DNA of 64,000 bases, taken from contig NC_014306.1 in assembly GCF_000196615.1 (NCBI RefSeq), forward strand, positions 4,216,001-4,280,000. Direction: 5' to 3'. Within the stretch, counting starts at the first letter, position 1, and each line of letters begins with the position of its first letter. Source of the DNA: Erwinia billingiae Eb661. Lineage in GTDB: Bacteria; Pseudomonadota; Gammaproteobacteria; Enterobacterales; Enterobacteriaceae. Under the pieces are notes generated by a model. The model did not search any database, had not been told where the DNA came from, and was given only the letters and a program-made list of their open reading frames with translations. The translations under genes and the position numbers were made by a program. Shown here piece by piece: positions 1-8,567 of this stretch.

Positions 1-434
1 AACGGGTAATCCTGCACCGTCATATCCTGCGGAATAAACGAGGCGCCGTAACGTTCAATCACCGTGCTGCGCATTTTCAGGTCGGCTTCCAGCGGACGCC
101 ATAACATTCCGTTCCAGTGCACGCCTGCCCCGCCGACGCCATCGCCCGGCAGGAAAGAACCGAAGCGGCGATACGGCATGGCGGTATCCGCCGTGGCATG
201 ACGCACCGTCACCGTTTCGCGCGCGGCATTCTGGAACAGCTTCAGGCGAATGCCGTAGGTCAGCTCATCGGTATTGCGCGGGTAAGCAAAATCAGGGTAG
301 GTATCGCGTTGTTCGCCACGTTCAAGGGCGAGAATATTCAGCCCGCTGTTGGCCAGTTCCATCGCCATCAGGGATCCGGTCCAGCCGAAGCCGACGATCA
401 CCATATCCACGGGATCTTTTTTGATTGCTGCCAT
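1..434 (-). CDS. GMC-type FAD dehydrogenase large subunit (gluconate 2-dehydrogenase family), 3' end outside window
   Basis: Only the first 144 or so residues are present; the gene runs off the left edge. The N-terminus carries the FAD-binding Rossmann motif VGFGWTGS (about residues 14-21), followed by the GMC-type stretch GDGVGGAGVHWNGMLWR. This matches the flavoprotein subunit of membrane-bound gluconate, 2-ketogluconate or sorbitol dehydrogenases, which oxidise sugars or sugar acids in the periplasm and pass electrons to a cytochrome c subunit. The gene starts 3 nt after the stop of the small-subunit gene upstream, so the two are one operon; the expected cytochrome gene would lie beyond the window. 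The large subunit has no signal peptide, as is usual because it is carried out by the Tat signal of its small partner. The substrate cannot be told from this part. Confidence 0.85.
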   Translation of the reverse strand, partial: MAAIKKDPVDMVIVGFGWTGSLMAMELANSGLNILALERGEQRDTYPDFAYPRNTDELTYGIRLKLFQNAARETVTVRHATADTAMPYRRFGSFLPGDGVGGAGVHWNGMLWRPLEADLKMRSTVIERYGASFIPQDMTVQDYP

Positions 435-437
435 GTG

Positions 438-1166
438 TTAAACGCTCCGTTTGCCTGAAATACTCACCGGTCCCAGCGGGTAAGGCTGGTTGGGACGATC
501 CATTTGATCCTGGTAATCGGCGCGCGCACCGGGGAAACCAATCATTTTCCAGGAGGCCAGCGTTTGATTGCCGCCGTGCATCGGATCGGCAAGATAACCT
601 TCCTTGGTGTTTTCCAGCAGTTGCTCAAAGAACAGCTTGCCCGGCACGTTCTCAAAGGTCAGCTTGCCGCCGTCCAAATCGTGCAGCACCGCTTCCTGCT
701 GCAGGTTATCGAGGTCGGCAAACGCCTTTTGAAACTGCTGCTGACAGTGCTGATTAATGGCCTTGATCCCCTGGCGATAGGTTTCGCGCGGGACCAGGCT
801 GGACTGGTAACCGAGTTCTGGCACAGCGTTGGCAAACGGCGGATGCATGTACCACAGGTGACCGTGACCGTAAGGCAGTTCCATCTGTTTATCGATATAG
901 ACGGGAACCCCTTCGCTGACGGCACCGGGGCCGTTGCTGTCGGTCGGGATAAGGCGATCGCAGGCGGCCAGAATAAAGCGCCATTCATCGTTGTTGAAAT
1001 AGTTGGGAACGTAATGGGCGGAGACGCCCTCAGATTTGGCTTCAGCGGCGGGCGCGGCGAGGGCAACGACACTGCTTCCTCCGGCCGCTGCCAGTGGGAT
1101 CAGCGACAGGGTTCTCTGCAGGAAACGCCTTCGGGAAGGCACCTGCGCTTCTGTTTTTTTTTCCAT
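438..1166 (-). CDS. Gluconate 2-dehydrogenase subunit 3 family protein, Tat-exported
   Basis: A 242-residue protein of the small-subunit family that partners GMC flavoprotein dehydrogenases in the periplasm. The start chosen is the ATG giving MEKKTEAQ; a GGA sits about 10 nt upstream, and starting there places a twin-arginine signal (RRRFLQ, residues 12-17) and a hydrophobic stretch right at the N-terminus. The longer frame from 1211 adds 15 residues that do not look like a signal peptide. The middle region (NNDEWRFILAACDRLIPTD) is typical of the family. It is first in an operon with the large subunit. Its role is to carry the folded, FAD-loaded large subunit through the Tat system and to stay bound in the complex. 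Promoter elements were not resolved. Confidence 0.85.
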   Translation of the reverse strand: MEKKTEAQVPSRRRFLQRTLSLIPLAAAGGSSVVALAAPAAEAKSEGVSAHYVPNYFNNDEWRFILAACDRLIPTDSNGPGAVSEGVPVYIDKQMELPYGHGHLWYMHPPFANAVPELGYQSSLVPRETYRQGIKAINQHCQQQFQKAFADLDNLQQEAVLHDLDGGKLTFENVPGKLFFEQLLENTKEGYLADPMHGGNQTLASWKMIGFPGARADYQDQMDRPNQPYPLGPVSISGKRSV

Positions 1167-1497
1167 GACGACATTTCCAATGCAAGCGCGCCGGGGTGCT
1201 CCCCGACACAATAGTTACTTGTGTAATAGTTTTAGTGCTAATTGTTTAGCGTTTATAAAATAGCCGTTAAAGATATTGTGTAAAAGTGAACGGGAAGTTA
1301 AATATGTTAATAAGTGTTTCTGGTATGGTAAATTTAAGACCATCTGAAAGCTGAATAACCGTGTCAACAAAATGAAAAATAAGGATATTTACAAAAAGTG
1401 CGGTTTATGCGTTTAGAGCATAACAGTGGCACTGAGTTTGGCTTAAGTTCAGTGCCTGTTTAGCAGAATGGCAGGTGTGGAGGAAATATCGCGGGGC
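1167..1497. other. AT-rich intergenic region with one inverted repeat
   Basis: Holds the promoter region of the dehydrogenase operon and the downstream end of abgR. An inverted repeat, GGCACTGA at 1428-1435 and TCAGTGCC at 1449-1456, has a 13-nt loop and no clear T-run on either side, so it is only a possible weak terminator for abgR. No coding sequence, tRNA or clear operator is seen. Confidence 0.5.
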
Positions 1498-2421
1498 TTA
1501 CTGCTCTTCAAGCGGGAATTTGACGCCCTGGCAATGCATCCGGAACAGCCTGGCGAGGTGCGCGCCCATCGGGGTGAGCGTGGTGTCCTTGCGTTGGATT
1601 AAATAGAAGGTCGCTTTGGGCAGCGGCTCCTTAATCTTTAATGCCACCAGATGATTGCCGAGGATCGGATCGGAAATCACATCCAGCGAGAGGATGCTGA
1701 CAAAGTCACTTTGCGCCACCAGGCTGGTGCAGGCCATAAAGGTTTCGCAGGTGACGCTGATCGCCGGGGCCATGCCCATATCGGTAAACAGCTCGTGCAG
1801 CAAGCGGTAGTAACTGCCCTTCGGCGTCGGCATCGTCCAGTCGCAATCTTGCAACTCCGCCAGCGAGGTGGCGTGTTCAAGCGGATGCCCTTTGCGTACC
1901 ACCACCCGATATTCCCGCTCCATCAGACGCTCGTAGCTCAGCTCGTTATCCAGATGGCTCTGATAATAGGTATTGATGGTGAAATCCAGCTCGCCCTGAC
2001 GCAGTTCGGGGATCATCGACACCAGCTGACCTTCAACAATTCTGACCTTCACCTTGGGGAACTGGCGATGAAACTGAGTTATCACCTGCGGCATAATGGT
2101 GCGGGCAATACTTCCGCCCACGCCAATGTTGACCGACCCGCCGGCATGACCCAGCCGCTGCTGAATATCCTCCTGCGCCACCCGTAACTCTTCGAGGATC
2201 AGGCTGGCATGCTGAAAGAAATTATCGCCGACATCGGTCAATTCAACCCCTTGCCTGCGGCGGATAAACAGCCGCGCACCAAGGACTTCCTCCAGCTCCT
2301 GAATCGATTTAGTTAACGCCGGCTGAGACAAATTAGAGGCGCGGGCGGCGGCACGGATACTGCCCGCCCGGGTGACATCGACAAAGGCACGCAGCTGATG
2401 AAGCTTAATGGAAGCAGGCAT
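1498..2421 (-). CDS. abgR: LysR-family regulator AbgR
   Basis: A 307-residue LysR-type regulator with an N-terminal winged helix-turn-helix (about residues 5-65; SIRAAARASNLSQPALTKSI) and a C-terminal inducer-binding domain. Both the N-terminal pattern and the QGELDFTINTYY stretch agree with E. coli AbgR. The longer frame up to 2547 adds 42 residues of no LysR character; the start at 2421 has GAGG just upstream and gives the normal family length. The gene is divergent from abgA across about 270 nt, the classic LysR layout, so it is expected to control abgABT in response to p-aminobenzoyl-glutamate or a related compound. The inducer itself is not shown by the sequence. Confidence 0.85.
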   Translation of the reverse strand: MPASIKLHQLRAFVDVTRAGSIRAAARASNLSQPALTKSIQELEEVLGARLFIRRRQGVELTDVGDNFFQHASLILEELRVAQEDIQQRLGHAGGSVNIGVGGSIARTIMPQVITQFHRQFPKVKVRIVEGQLVSMIPELRQGELDFTINTYYQSHLDNELSYERLMEREYRVVVRKGHPLEHATSLAELQDCDWTMPTPKGSYYRLLHELFTDMGMAPAISVTCETFMACTSLVAQSDFVSILSLDVISDPILGNHLVALKIKEPLPKATFYLIQRKDTTLTPMGAHLARLFRMHCQGVKFPLEEQ

Positions 2422-2692
2422 AAAACCTCGACAAGGGTGATAACCGGTGTTTATCAGTGCAAAGATATTGGCATCTTCTTCCCCCTGCTGCCAATGTGTA
2501 CAGTCAAAAAAAAGACACATTCTCCACCCGGCCCTTCTGTTGGCCATTTGGTACCCCCGGCAACATCTTTTTTGACTGACCCGGCGCGGCTTTATTGCGC
2601 CAGTATCCAGACACCTGTTTACCCGTCCCTGATAATTTTCGGGCCTGTTTTGCTGCCTGCAAAATTTATCCTGTCATTCTGAGGAAGAGAAA
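2422..2692. promoter_or_regulatory. Divergent abgR-abgA control region
   Basis: A 271-nt spacer between two divergently transcribed genes, expected to hold both promoters and the AbgR operator. A good ribosome binding site (GAGGAAGAGAAA) lies directly ahead of abgA. I could not pick one LysR box (T-N11-A) over the others by eye. Confidence 0.5.
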
Positions 2693-4009
2693 ATGGAACA
2701 AGCTGTTGCTGATTTCGTCCGTGAAATCGCCCCCACGCTACAAACCCGACGACGCGACCTGCATAAATATGCCGAGTCCGGCTGGTTAGAATTCCGTACC
2801 GCCACCCTGGTGGCCGAAGAGCTGCACCGGCTGGGATACCCGCTCAAGCTGGGCAGAGAGGTGATCGATGCGGACGCCCGCATGGGCCTGCCGTCGGCCG
2901 AGGTGCTGGCGCAGCAGGAGCAGCGGGCGCTAAGCCAGGGCGCACTGCCGCAATGGCTGTCACATTTTTCCGGCGGCTTTTGTGGCATCGTCGCCACCTT
3001 AGACACCGGCCGCCCAGGTCCGGTGATGGCTTTTCGGGTGGATATGGATGCGCTGGACGTGATTGAGCTGCAGGCGGAAGAACACCGCCCGTTCGCCGAC
3101 GGGTTTGCCTCCTGCAACGAGGGCATGATGCATGCCTGTGGCCACGATGGTCACACCTCGATAGGCCTGGGGCTGGCTCAAGTACTGAAGCAGTTTGAGT
3201 CCCAGCTGTGCGGCACCATCAAGCTGATTTTCCAGCCGGCCGAAGAAGGCACGCGCGGCGCGAAATCGATGGTTGCGGCCGGCGTGGTGGATGACGTCGA
3301 TTTCTTTACCGCCATCCATATCGGCACCGGCGTCCCGGCCGGTGAGCTGGTCTGCGGCAGCGATAATTTTATGGCCACCACCAAGCTGGATGTCACCTTC
3401 CGTGGCGTCGCCTCCCACGCGGGTGCGCGGCCGGAAGAAGGGAACAATGCCCTGCTGGCGGCGGCTCAGGCCACGCTGGCGCTGCATACCTTGCCGCAGC
3501 ACAGCGGCGGCAGTTCGCGCATCAACGTCGGCGTGCTGCAGGGCGGCACCGGGCGCAACGTGGTGGCCGATCGCGCCTTTATGAAGGTGGAAACCCGTGG
3601 CGCAACCAACGAGATTAACGACTTTATCTACCAGAAAACCCTGCAGGCACTGGCGGGCGCGGCAGCGATGTATGGCGTGCAGCACGAGGTGACGCTGATG
3701 GGTGCGGCCCGCAGCAGCAAGCCGACCAAGCCGTGGGTCAACTATATTCGCCAGCAGGCCAGCCGTATTCCTGAACTGACCTCGCTGGTCGATCAGCGCG
3801 GGCAGGCCGCCGGATCCGAAGACGCGACCTATATGATGGAGCGCGTGAAGGAATTGGGCGGACAGGCCTCCTACATCATCTTCGGTACCGAACTGAGCGC
3901 CGGGCACCATAACGAGAAGTTTGATTTTAACGAGCAGGTGATGGCCACGGCGGTGAAAACCCTCGCCGCGCTGGCGCTCAATATTCAGGACTTCAGGGAG
4001 GAGGCGTAA
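2693..4009 (+). CDS. abgA: p-Aminobenzoyl-glutamate hydrolase subunit A
   Basis: A 438-residue M20-family metallopeptidase, close to the length of E. coli AbgA. The metal-binding stretch MMHACGHDGHTS and the later QPAEEGTRGA, which carries the catalytic glutamates, are intact. With AbgB it forms the enzyme that cleaves p-aminobenzoyl-glutamate, a folate breakdown product, into p-aminobenzoate and glutamate in the cytoplasm. It is first in the abgABT operon. The stop codon overlaps the abgB start by one base (TAATG), so translation is likely coupled, which fits a two-subunit enzyme. Confidence 0.92.
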   Translation: MEQAVADFVREIAPTLQTRRRDLHKYAESGWLEFRTATLVAEELHRLGYPLKLGREVIDADARMGLPSAEVLAQQEQRALSQGALPQWLSHFSGGFCGIVATLDTGRPGPVMAFRVDMDALDVIELQAEEHRPFADGFASCNEGMMHACGHDGHTSIGLGLAQVLKQFESQLCGTIKLIFQPAEEGTRGAKSMVAAGVVDDVDFFTAIHIGTGVPAGELVCGSDNFMATTKLDVTFRGVASHAGARPEEGNNALLAAAQATLALHTLPQHSGGSSRINVGVLQGGTGRNVVADRAFMKVETRGATNEINDFIYQKTLQALAGAAAMYGVQHEVTLMGAARSSKPTKPWVNYIRQQASRIPELTSLVDQRGQAAGSEDATYMMERVKELGGQASYIIFGTELSAGHHNEKFDFNEQVMATAVKTLAALALNIQDFREEA

Positions 4010-5457
4010 TGTCTGACGAATTCAGCGCCTTTGTCGCGCACTATATCGACAGCAACCAGTCCCGCTTCACCGCCCTGAGCGATGCCATCTGGGATCATCC
4101 CGAAACCCGCTTCACCGAAACCTTCTCCGCGGATCTGCTGGCGACGGCGCTGGAAGAGGAAGGCTTTGCCGTCGAGCGCGGCGTGGGCAATATCGACACC
4201 GCGTTTATCGCCAGCTTTGGCAGCGGCAAGCCGGTGATTGCGCTGCTGGGCGAGTACGATGCGCTGGCCGGATTAAGCCAGCAGTCAGGCTGCGCCACGC
4301 CCGATCCGCTGGTCGAAAATGGCAACGGCCACGGCTGCGGTCACAACCTGCTGGGCACCGCCGCGCTGGCCGGTGCCTTTGCGGTCAAAGCCTGGATGAC
4401 CCAGCAAGGCTTACCGGGCACCGTGCGCTTCTACGGTTGTCCGGGTGAAGAAGGCGGTTCCGGCAAAACCTTTATGGTGCGCGAAGGCCTGTTTGATGAC
4501 GTCGATGCCGCGCTGACCTGGCACCCGGAAGGCTTCAGCGGCATGTTCAATACCAGCACGCTGGCCAATATCCAGGCCGCCTTCCACTTCAAAGGGGTCG
4601 CCGCCCACGCGGCTAACTCCCCTCACCTCGGTCGCAGCGCGCTGGATGCGGTGACGCTGATGAACACCGGCGCGAACTTCCTGCGCGAGCACATCATTCA
4701 GGAAGCCCGATTGCACTATGCGGTGACCAATACCGGCGGCAGCTCCCCCAATGTGGTGCAGGCCGATGCCGAAGTGCTCTATTTGATCCGCGCGCCCGAG
4801 CTGGATCAGGCCGAAAACATCTATCAGCGGGTGATTAATATCGCCAGGGGCGCGGCGCTGATGACCGACACCACCCTGACCCTGCGCTTTGATAAAGCCT
4901 GCTCGAACTATGTGCCCAACCGGGCGCTGGAAAGGGTGATGTACGGTTACCTGTGCGAGTACGGCATTCCTGATTACAGCGCCAGCGAGCGGCAGTTCGC
5001 GCACGAGATCCGCCAGACGCTGAGCAAAGAGGATTTGCAGAACGCTAAGCTGAACATCGCCCGTACCGGCGGCGCGGCAGGCAAGGCCTGGGTGGCGGCG
5101 CTGGGTGACAAGCAGCTGATGGACGAGGTGGCGCCCTACTGTGAATCCGACGAGGTGATGTACGGCTCAACCGATGTCGGTGACGTCAGCTGGATTGCGC
5201 CAACCGCGCAGTGCTTCACCCCCTGTTTTGCGCTGGGTACGCCGCTGCACACCTGGCAGCTGGTGGCGCAAGGCCGCACGCCGATTGCCCATAAAGGCAT
5301 GTGTCTTGCAGGTAAAACCCTGGCCGCCACCGCGATTGCGTTGCTCAGCGATAGCGCGCTGCTGGAAAACGCACAACAGGAGTTCCGCCAGGTGCGCGAA
5401 CAACAGCCTTATCACTGTCCGATCCCGGCGGGTGTGAAACCCTCACCCCTGGCTTAG
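4009..5457 (+). CDS. abgB: p-Aminobenzoyl-glutamate hydrolase subunit B
   Basis: A 482-residue M20-family protein matching AbgB in length and in its motifs: GEYDALAGLSQQ, the metal-site stretch NGHGCGHNLLG, and GCPGEEGGSG with the acidic pair. It is the second subunit of p-aminobenzoyl-glutamate hydrolase. Translation is coupled to abgA by a TAATG overlap. An 86-nt gap with a hairpin separates it from abgT, unlike the tight abgA-abgB junction. Confidence 0.92.
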   Translation: MSDEFSAFVAHYIDSNQSRFTALSDAIWDHPETRFTETFSADLLATALEEEGFAVERGVGNIDTAFIASFGSGKPVIALLGEYDALAGLSQQSGCATPDPLVENGNGHGCGHNLLGTAALAGAFAVKAWMTQQGLPGTVRFYGCPGEEGGSGKTFMVREGLFDDVDAALTWHPEGFSGMFNTSTLANIQAAFHFKGVAAHAANSPHLGRSALDAVTLMNTGANFLREHIIQEARLHYAVTNTGGSSPNVVQADAEVLYLIRAPELDQAENIYQRVINIARGAALMTDTTLTLRFDKACSNYVPNRALERVMYGYLCEYGIPDYSASERQFAHEIRQTLSKEDLQNAKLNIARTGGAAGKAWVAALGDKQLMDEVAPYCESDEVMYGSTDVGDVSWIAPTAQCFTPCFALGTPLHTWQLVAQGRTPIAHKGMCLAGKTLAATAIALLSDSALLENAQQEFRQVREQQPYHCPIPAGVKPSPLA

Positions 5458-5476
5458 TTCCACCGTCCGACCCTGA

Positions 5477-5496
5477 GGCTGGGCTCGATCCCAGCC
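5477..5496 (+). other. Intercistronic hairpin between abgB and abgT
   Basis: Perfect 7-bp stem GGCTGGG / CCCAGCC with a 6-nt loop, followed by CAAAAATTATAAG rather than a T-run. It is not a standard terminator; it may act as an RNA-stability or partial-attenuation element that sets abgT expression apart from abgAB. Confidence 0.5.
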
Positions 5497-5543
5497 CAAA
5501 AATTATAAGCATAAGCAAACACAACCAAGACCGAGGGTAAAGC

Positions 5544-7076
5544 ATGAGTGAAGCAACCAGCCCGGGGAAAAGCCCAGGCAAGATTTTTTACTGGATTGAG
5601 CGGGTCGGCAATAAGATCCCGAATCCCTTCCTGCTGTTCGTTTACCTGATCGTGGTGCTGATGGTGTCGACCGCAGCGATCTCCTGGCTGGGCGTGTCGG
5701 TGAAGAACCCGGCCAACGGCGAGATCATCCACGTTAAGAACCTGCTGAGCGTTGCGGGGATCCAGTGGATCCTGCCGAACATCATCAAAAACTTCAGCGG
5801 CTTTGCACCACTGGGATCGATTCTGGCGCTGATGATCGGTGCCGGGCTGGCGGAAAAAGTCGGCCTGTTGCAGGCGCTGATGCATAAGATGGCGTCGTTT
5901 GTCAGCGCCCGGTATGCCAGCTATATGGTGCTGTTTATCGCCTTCTTCAGCCATATCTCTTCCGATGCCGCGCTGGTGGTAATGCCGCCGCTGGGCGCAC
6001 TGATGTTTATCGCGGTGGGTCGTCATCCGGTGGCTGGCCTGCTGGCCGCCATTGCCGGTGTAGCCTCCGGCTTTACCGCCAACCTGTTGATTGTCACCAC
6101 CGACGTGTTGCTCTCCGGCATCAGCACCGAAGCGGCCAAAGCGGTCAGTGATACGGTGCACGTCAGCGTGGTCGATAACTGGTTCTTTATGGCCTCATCG
6201 GTGGTGGTGCTGACCTTTGCCGGCGGTCTGCTGACCGATAAGTTTGTTGAACCGCGCCTGCCGGCATGGAAAGGCAACAGCAATGAGCAGCTGGCCACGC
6301 TGACGCCGAGTCAGAATCGCGGGCTGATGATGAGCGGCATCGCCGGGCTGATTTTTGTTGCGCTGGTGGCGCTGCTGGTGGTGCCGGAAGGCTCGCCGCT
6401 GCGTCAGCCGGGCACCGGCTCAATCATCCCGTCGCCGTTTATTCAGGGCATCGTGCCGCTGATCATTCTGTTCTTTTTTGTAGTGGCGATTACCTACGGT
6501 GTGGTGACCAAACAGATCCAGCGCCCGGACGATATTCCGCAGCAGCTGATCGAACCGATGAAAAGCATGGCGGGCTTTATCGTGATGGTGTTCCCGCTGT
6601 CACAGTTCGTGGCGTTCTTTAACTGGAGCAACATGGGCAAGTTTATGGCGGTGGGGCTGACCGATATTCTGGAGTCCGCCGGGATGACCGGTGCGCCGGC
6701 CTTTATCGGGCTGATGTTCCTGTCGGCGTTCCTGTGCATGTTTATCGCCAGCGGCTCGGCGATCTGGTCGATTCTGGCACCGATCTTTGTGCCGATGTTT
6801 ATGCTGCTGGGCTTCCATCCGGCGTTCGCCCAGATGATTTTCCGCATTGCCGACTCGTCGGTGCTGCCGCTGGCCCCGATGTCGCCGTTCCTGCCGCTGT
6901 TCCTCGGCTTCCTGCAGCGCTACCGCAAAGACGCGCAGCTGGGCACCTACTACATGCTGATCATGCCCTATCCGCTGGTGTTCTTTAGCGTGTGGTTCCT
7001 GCTGCTGCTGGCGTGGTACGCGCTGGGCCTGCCGATCGGGCCGGGCGTCTGGCCGGGCATGCCGACCCAGGGCTAG
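5544..7076 (+). CDS. abgT: p-Aminobenzoyl-glutamate transporter
   Basis: A 510-residue inner-membrane protein of the AbgT family, with about a dozen hydrophobic segments. It imports p-aminobenzoyl-glutamate for cleavage by AbgAB; other family members have been reported to export antifolates. The stretches GLAEKVGLLQ and FFSHISSDAALVVMPPLGALMF are typical of the family. It follows abgB after 86 nt and is the last gene of the operon, ending at a strong hairpin. An ATG preceded by GAGGGTAAAGC is a convincing start. Confidence 0.93.
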   Translation: MSEATSPGKSPGKIFYWIERVGNKIPNPFLLFVYLIVVLMVSTAAISWLGVSVKNPANGEIIHVKNLLSVAGIQWILPNIIKNFSGFAPLGSILALMIGAGLAEKVGLLQALMHKMASFVSARYASYMVLFIAFFSHISSDAALVVMPPLGALMFIAVGRHPVAGLLAAIAGVASGFTANLLIVTTDVLLSGISTEAAKAVSDTVHVSVVDNWFFMASSVVVLTFAGGLLTDKFVEPRLPAWKGNSNEQLATLTPSQNRGLMMSGIAGLIFVALVALLVVPEGSPLRQPGTGSIIPSPFIQGIVPLIILFFFVVAITYGVVTKQIQRPDDIPQQLIEPMKSMAGFIVMVFPLSQFVAFFNWSNMGKFMAVGLTDILESAGMTGAPAFIGLMFLSAFLCMFIASGSAIWSILAPIFVPMFMLLGFHPAFAQMIFRIADSSVLPLAPMSPFLPLFLGFLQRYRKDAQLGTYYMLIMPYPLVFFSVWFLLLLAWYALGLPIGPGVWPGMPTQG

Positions 7077-7095
7077 TTTCCTGGCGGCGTAAAGT

Positions 7096-7124
7096 AAAAA
7101 GGGGCAACCACGGTTGCCCCTTCT
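7096..7124. terminator. Bidirectional terminator, abgT / PAP2 phosphatase
   Basis: Nine-bp perfect stem GGGGCAACC / GGTTGCCCC (7101-7109 and 7112-7120), with AAAAA on the left and TTCT on the right. It lies between two convergent genes and can serve both, best for the minus-strand gene. Confidence 0.75.
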
Positions 7125-7140
7125 GCTTTCTGACTGACGG

Positions 7141-8412
7141 CTAGCGGTGCGCGGCAGCCACCGCGTCCTGCAGGTTCAGGCGCTGCCAGAAGTTCTGCTC
7201 TGGCGTGTTGCCGGAAAGCGGATAGCCGCCCGCAAGCGCGGTAGACACCATCAGCTGACGACGCTGGGCATCGGTCAGATCGGGCAAGGGCCCTTTCAGC
7301 AGCACTTCCGCCCCTTCTGGCACCACCACCGGCGAGGCCTTCACTTTCTGCTGTGGCAGGTTGTAGGTCATGGTGAAGCGGTAGAAGGTTTTCATCTCAG
7401 GCGCGGTATAGGGATCGGCTTCGCCAGCCGGTTTAGCACAGACCTCCAGTGAGGTGCCGCACTCCTTCTCCAGCGCGTGACGCAGCTGATCGCGTGCCTC
7501 AATAAACAGGCCGCGATACTTCGCATCATTGAGATAATGGGCCACGTTTCGCTGCGCCACCATCCGCGATCCGATTAGGTCGATCGGGTAATGCACGCCC
7601 AGCACCATGCGCGAATAGCCATAGCGGGCCGCACGATCCACCAGCGGCACAAACCGCTCTGGCAGCATTTCGCCCAGCAGTAAGGCATCGGTATAGGCGG
7701 TATTGGTGTGGCCGCTCGGATAGGATCCTTCGGTGGCGCTGTAAGGTTTGTTGTCCTTCACCACCGCCGTGTCCGGCACAAAGTGAATGCTGTTGCCGTC
7801 GATCAGGAACGGACGCGGATTGTTGAACTGTTTTTTAGCGGCGCTGGTGCTGACTTCGCTGGCTTTGATCAACGCGGCGGCTTTGCCGATCTCGCCTTTG
7901 TTGTAAGCGTTCAGGAAGGCCTGGCCCAGTTTCGGTCCCAGCGCATCCGCCAGGAAGAACAGATGATCCTGGCCTTCGGCGTCGATCAATGCCTGCGTGC
8001 GCTGGCCCTGGCTGGCATTCAGGTTAACGTTCTCCACGGTTTTCAGGCTGGCGGCAATGGTGCTTTTCGGCAATGCCGGGAACGCGGTTAACAGCTGGAT
8101 ACCCGCCTGCTGATTGGCTTTCTTCTGGAAGTCGTAGCCACTCTCTTTCAGCCACTTTTTATCTGCCAGCATTTTGCTCTGTTTGGTGTCGTCCAGCTGG
8201 TCACGCGTCAGGGTGGCGGCATCCCCTTTCAGCGCGGCGATCAGCGACTGCTGGATTGCCGCATCAAAGGCGACAAACTGCGGGCTGTCGCTGGCGGGTG
8301 TGGTGGTGTCGGCGATGGCGCGGATATGTTCGAAGGTCAGTGTTGCCGGTTTCGCCTGGGCCAACTGGCTGAGCACCAGTGCGCCTGCCAGCAGAGAGTA
8401 ACGATAGCGCAT
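7141..8412 (-). CDS. Periplasmic PAP2-type acid phosphatase
   Basis: A 423-residue protein with a cleavable signal peptide (residues 1-20, ending AQA). The three parts of the PAP2/vanadium-haloperoxidase active site are intact: K193-x6-R200-P201, PSGH at 232-235, and S267-R268-x5-H274-x3-D278. It should hydrolyse phosphomonoesters in the periplasm, using H274 as nucleophile. It is much longer than PhoN-type class A acid phosphatases (about 250 residues): about 170 residues of helical sequence precede the catalytic domain and about 110 follow it. The natural substrate is unknown. It is a single gene, convergent with abgT and sharing its terminator; the next gene on the same strand encodes another exported enzyme. 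Confidence 0.85.
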   Translation of the reverse strand: MRYRYSLLAGALVLSQLAQAKPATLTFEHIRAIADTTTPASDSPQFVAFDAAIQQSLIAALKGDAATLTRDQLDDTKQSKMLADKKWLKESGYDFQKKANQQAGIQLLTAFPALPKSTIAASLKTVENVNLNASQGQRTQALIDAEGQDHLFFLADALGPKLGQAFLNAYNKGEIGKAAALIKASEVSTSAAKKQFNNPRPFLIDGNSIHFVPDTAVVKDNKPYSATEGSYPSGHTNTAYTDALLLGEMLPERFVPLVDRAARYGYSRMVLGVHYPIDLIGSRMVAQRNVAHYLNDAKYRGLFIEARDQLRHALEKECGTSLEVCAKPAGEADPYTAPEMKTFYRFTMTYNLPQQKVKASPVVVPEGAEVLLKGPLPDLTDAQRRQLMVSTALAGGYPLSGNTPEQNFWQRLNLQDAVAAAHR

Positions 8413-8567
8413 TGCCGTTCCTTATGAAATTGAAGGTGTTAACTGCCTGGAGAGCAGACTAGAAGACAATTATGACAGAAATGTTGCAAGGCATATTCTG
8501 TTACCATTTGCGCCCGTTGCGGGGGGGAAACGCGGGCGAAACCGGACGCCGCCCGCTGCGGTGATGA

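Noticed and set aside
504..1214. Long open frame on the plus strand opposite the small dehydrogenase subunit
   Set aside because: It is the shadow of a clear gene on the other strand and its protein has no family features. Several other long opposite-strand frames (for example 2999-3910, 16220-17020, 23321-24577, 46064-47089, 49590-50936) were dropped for the same reason; high G+C makes such frames common.
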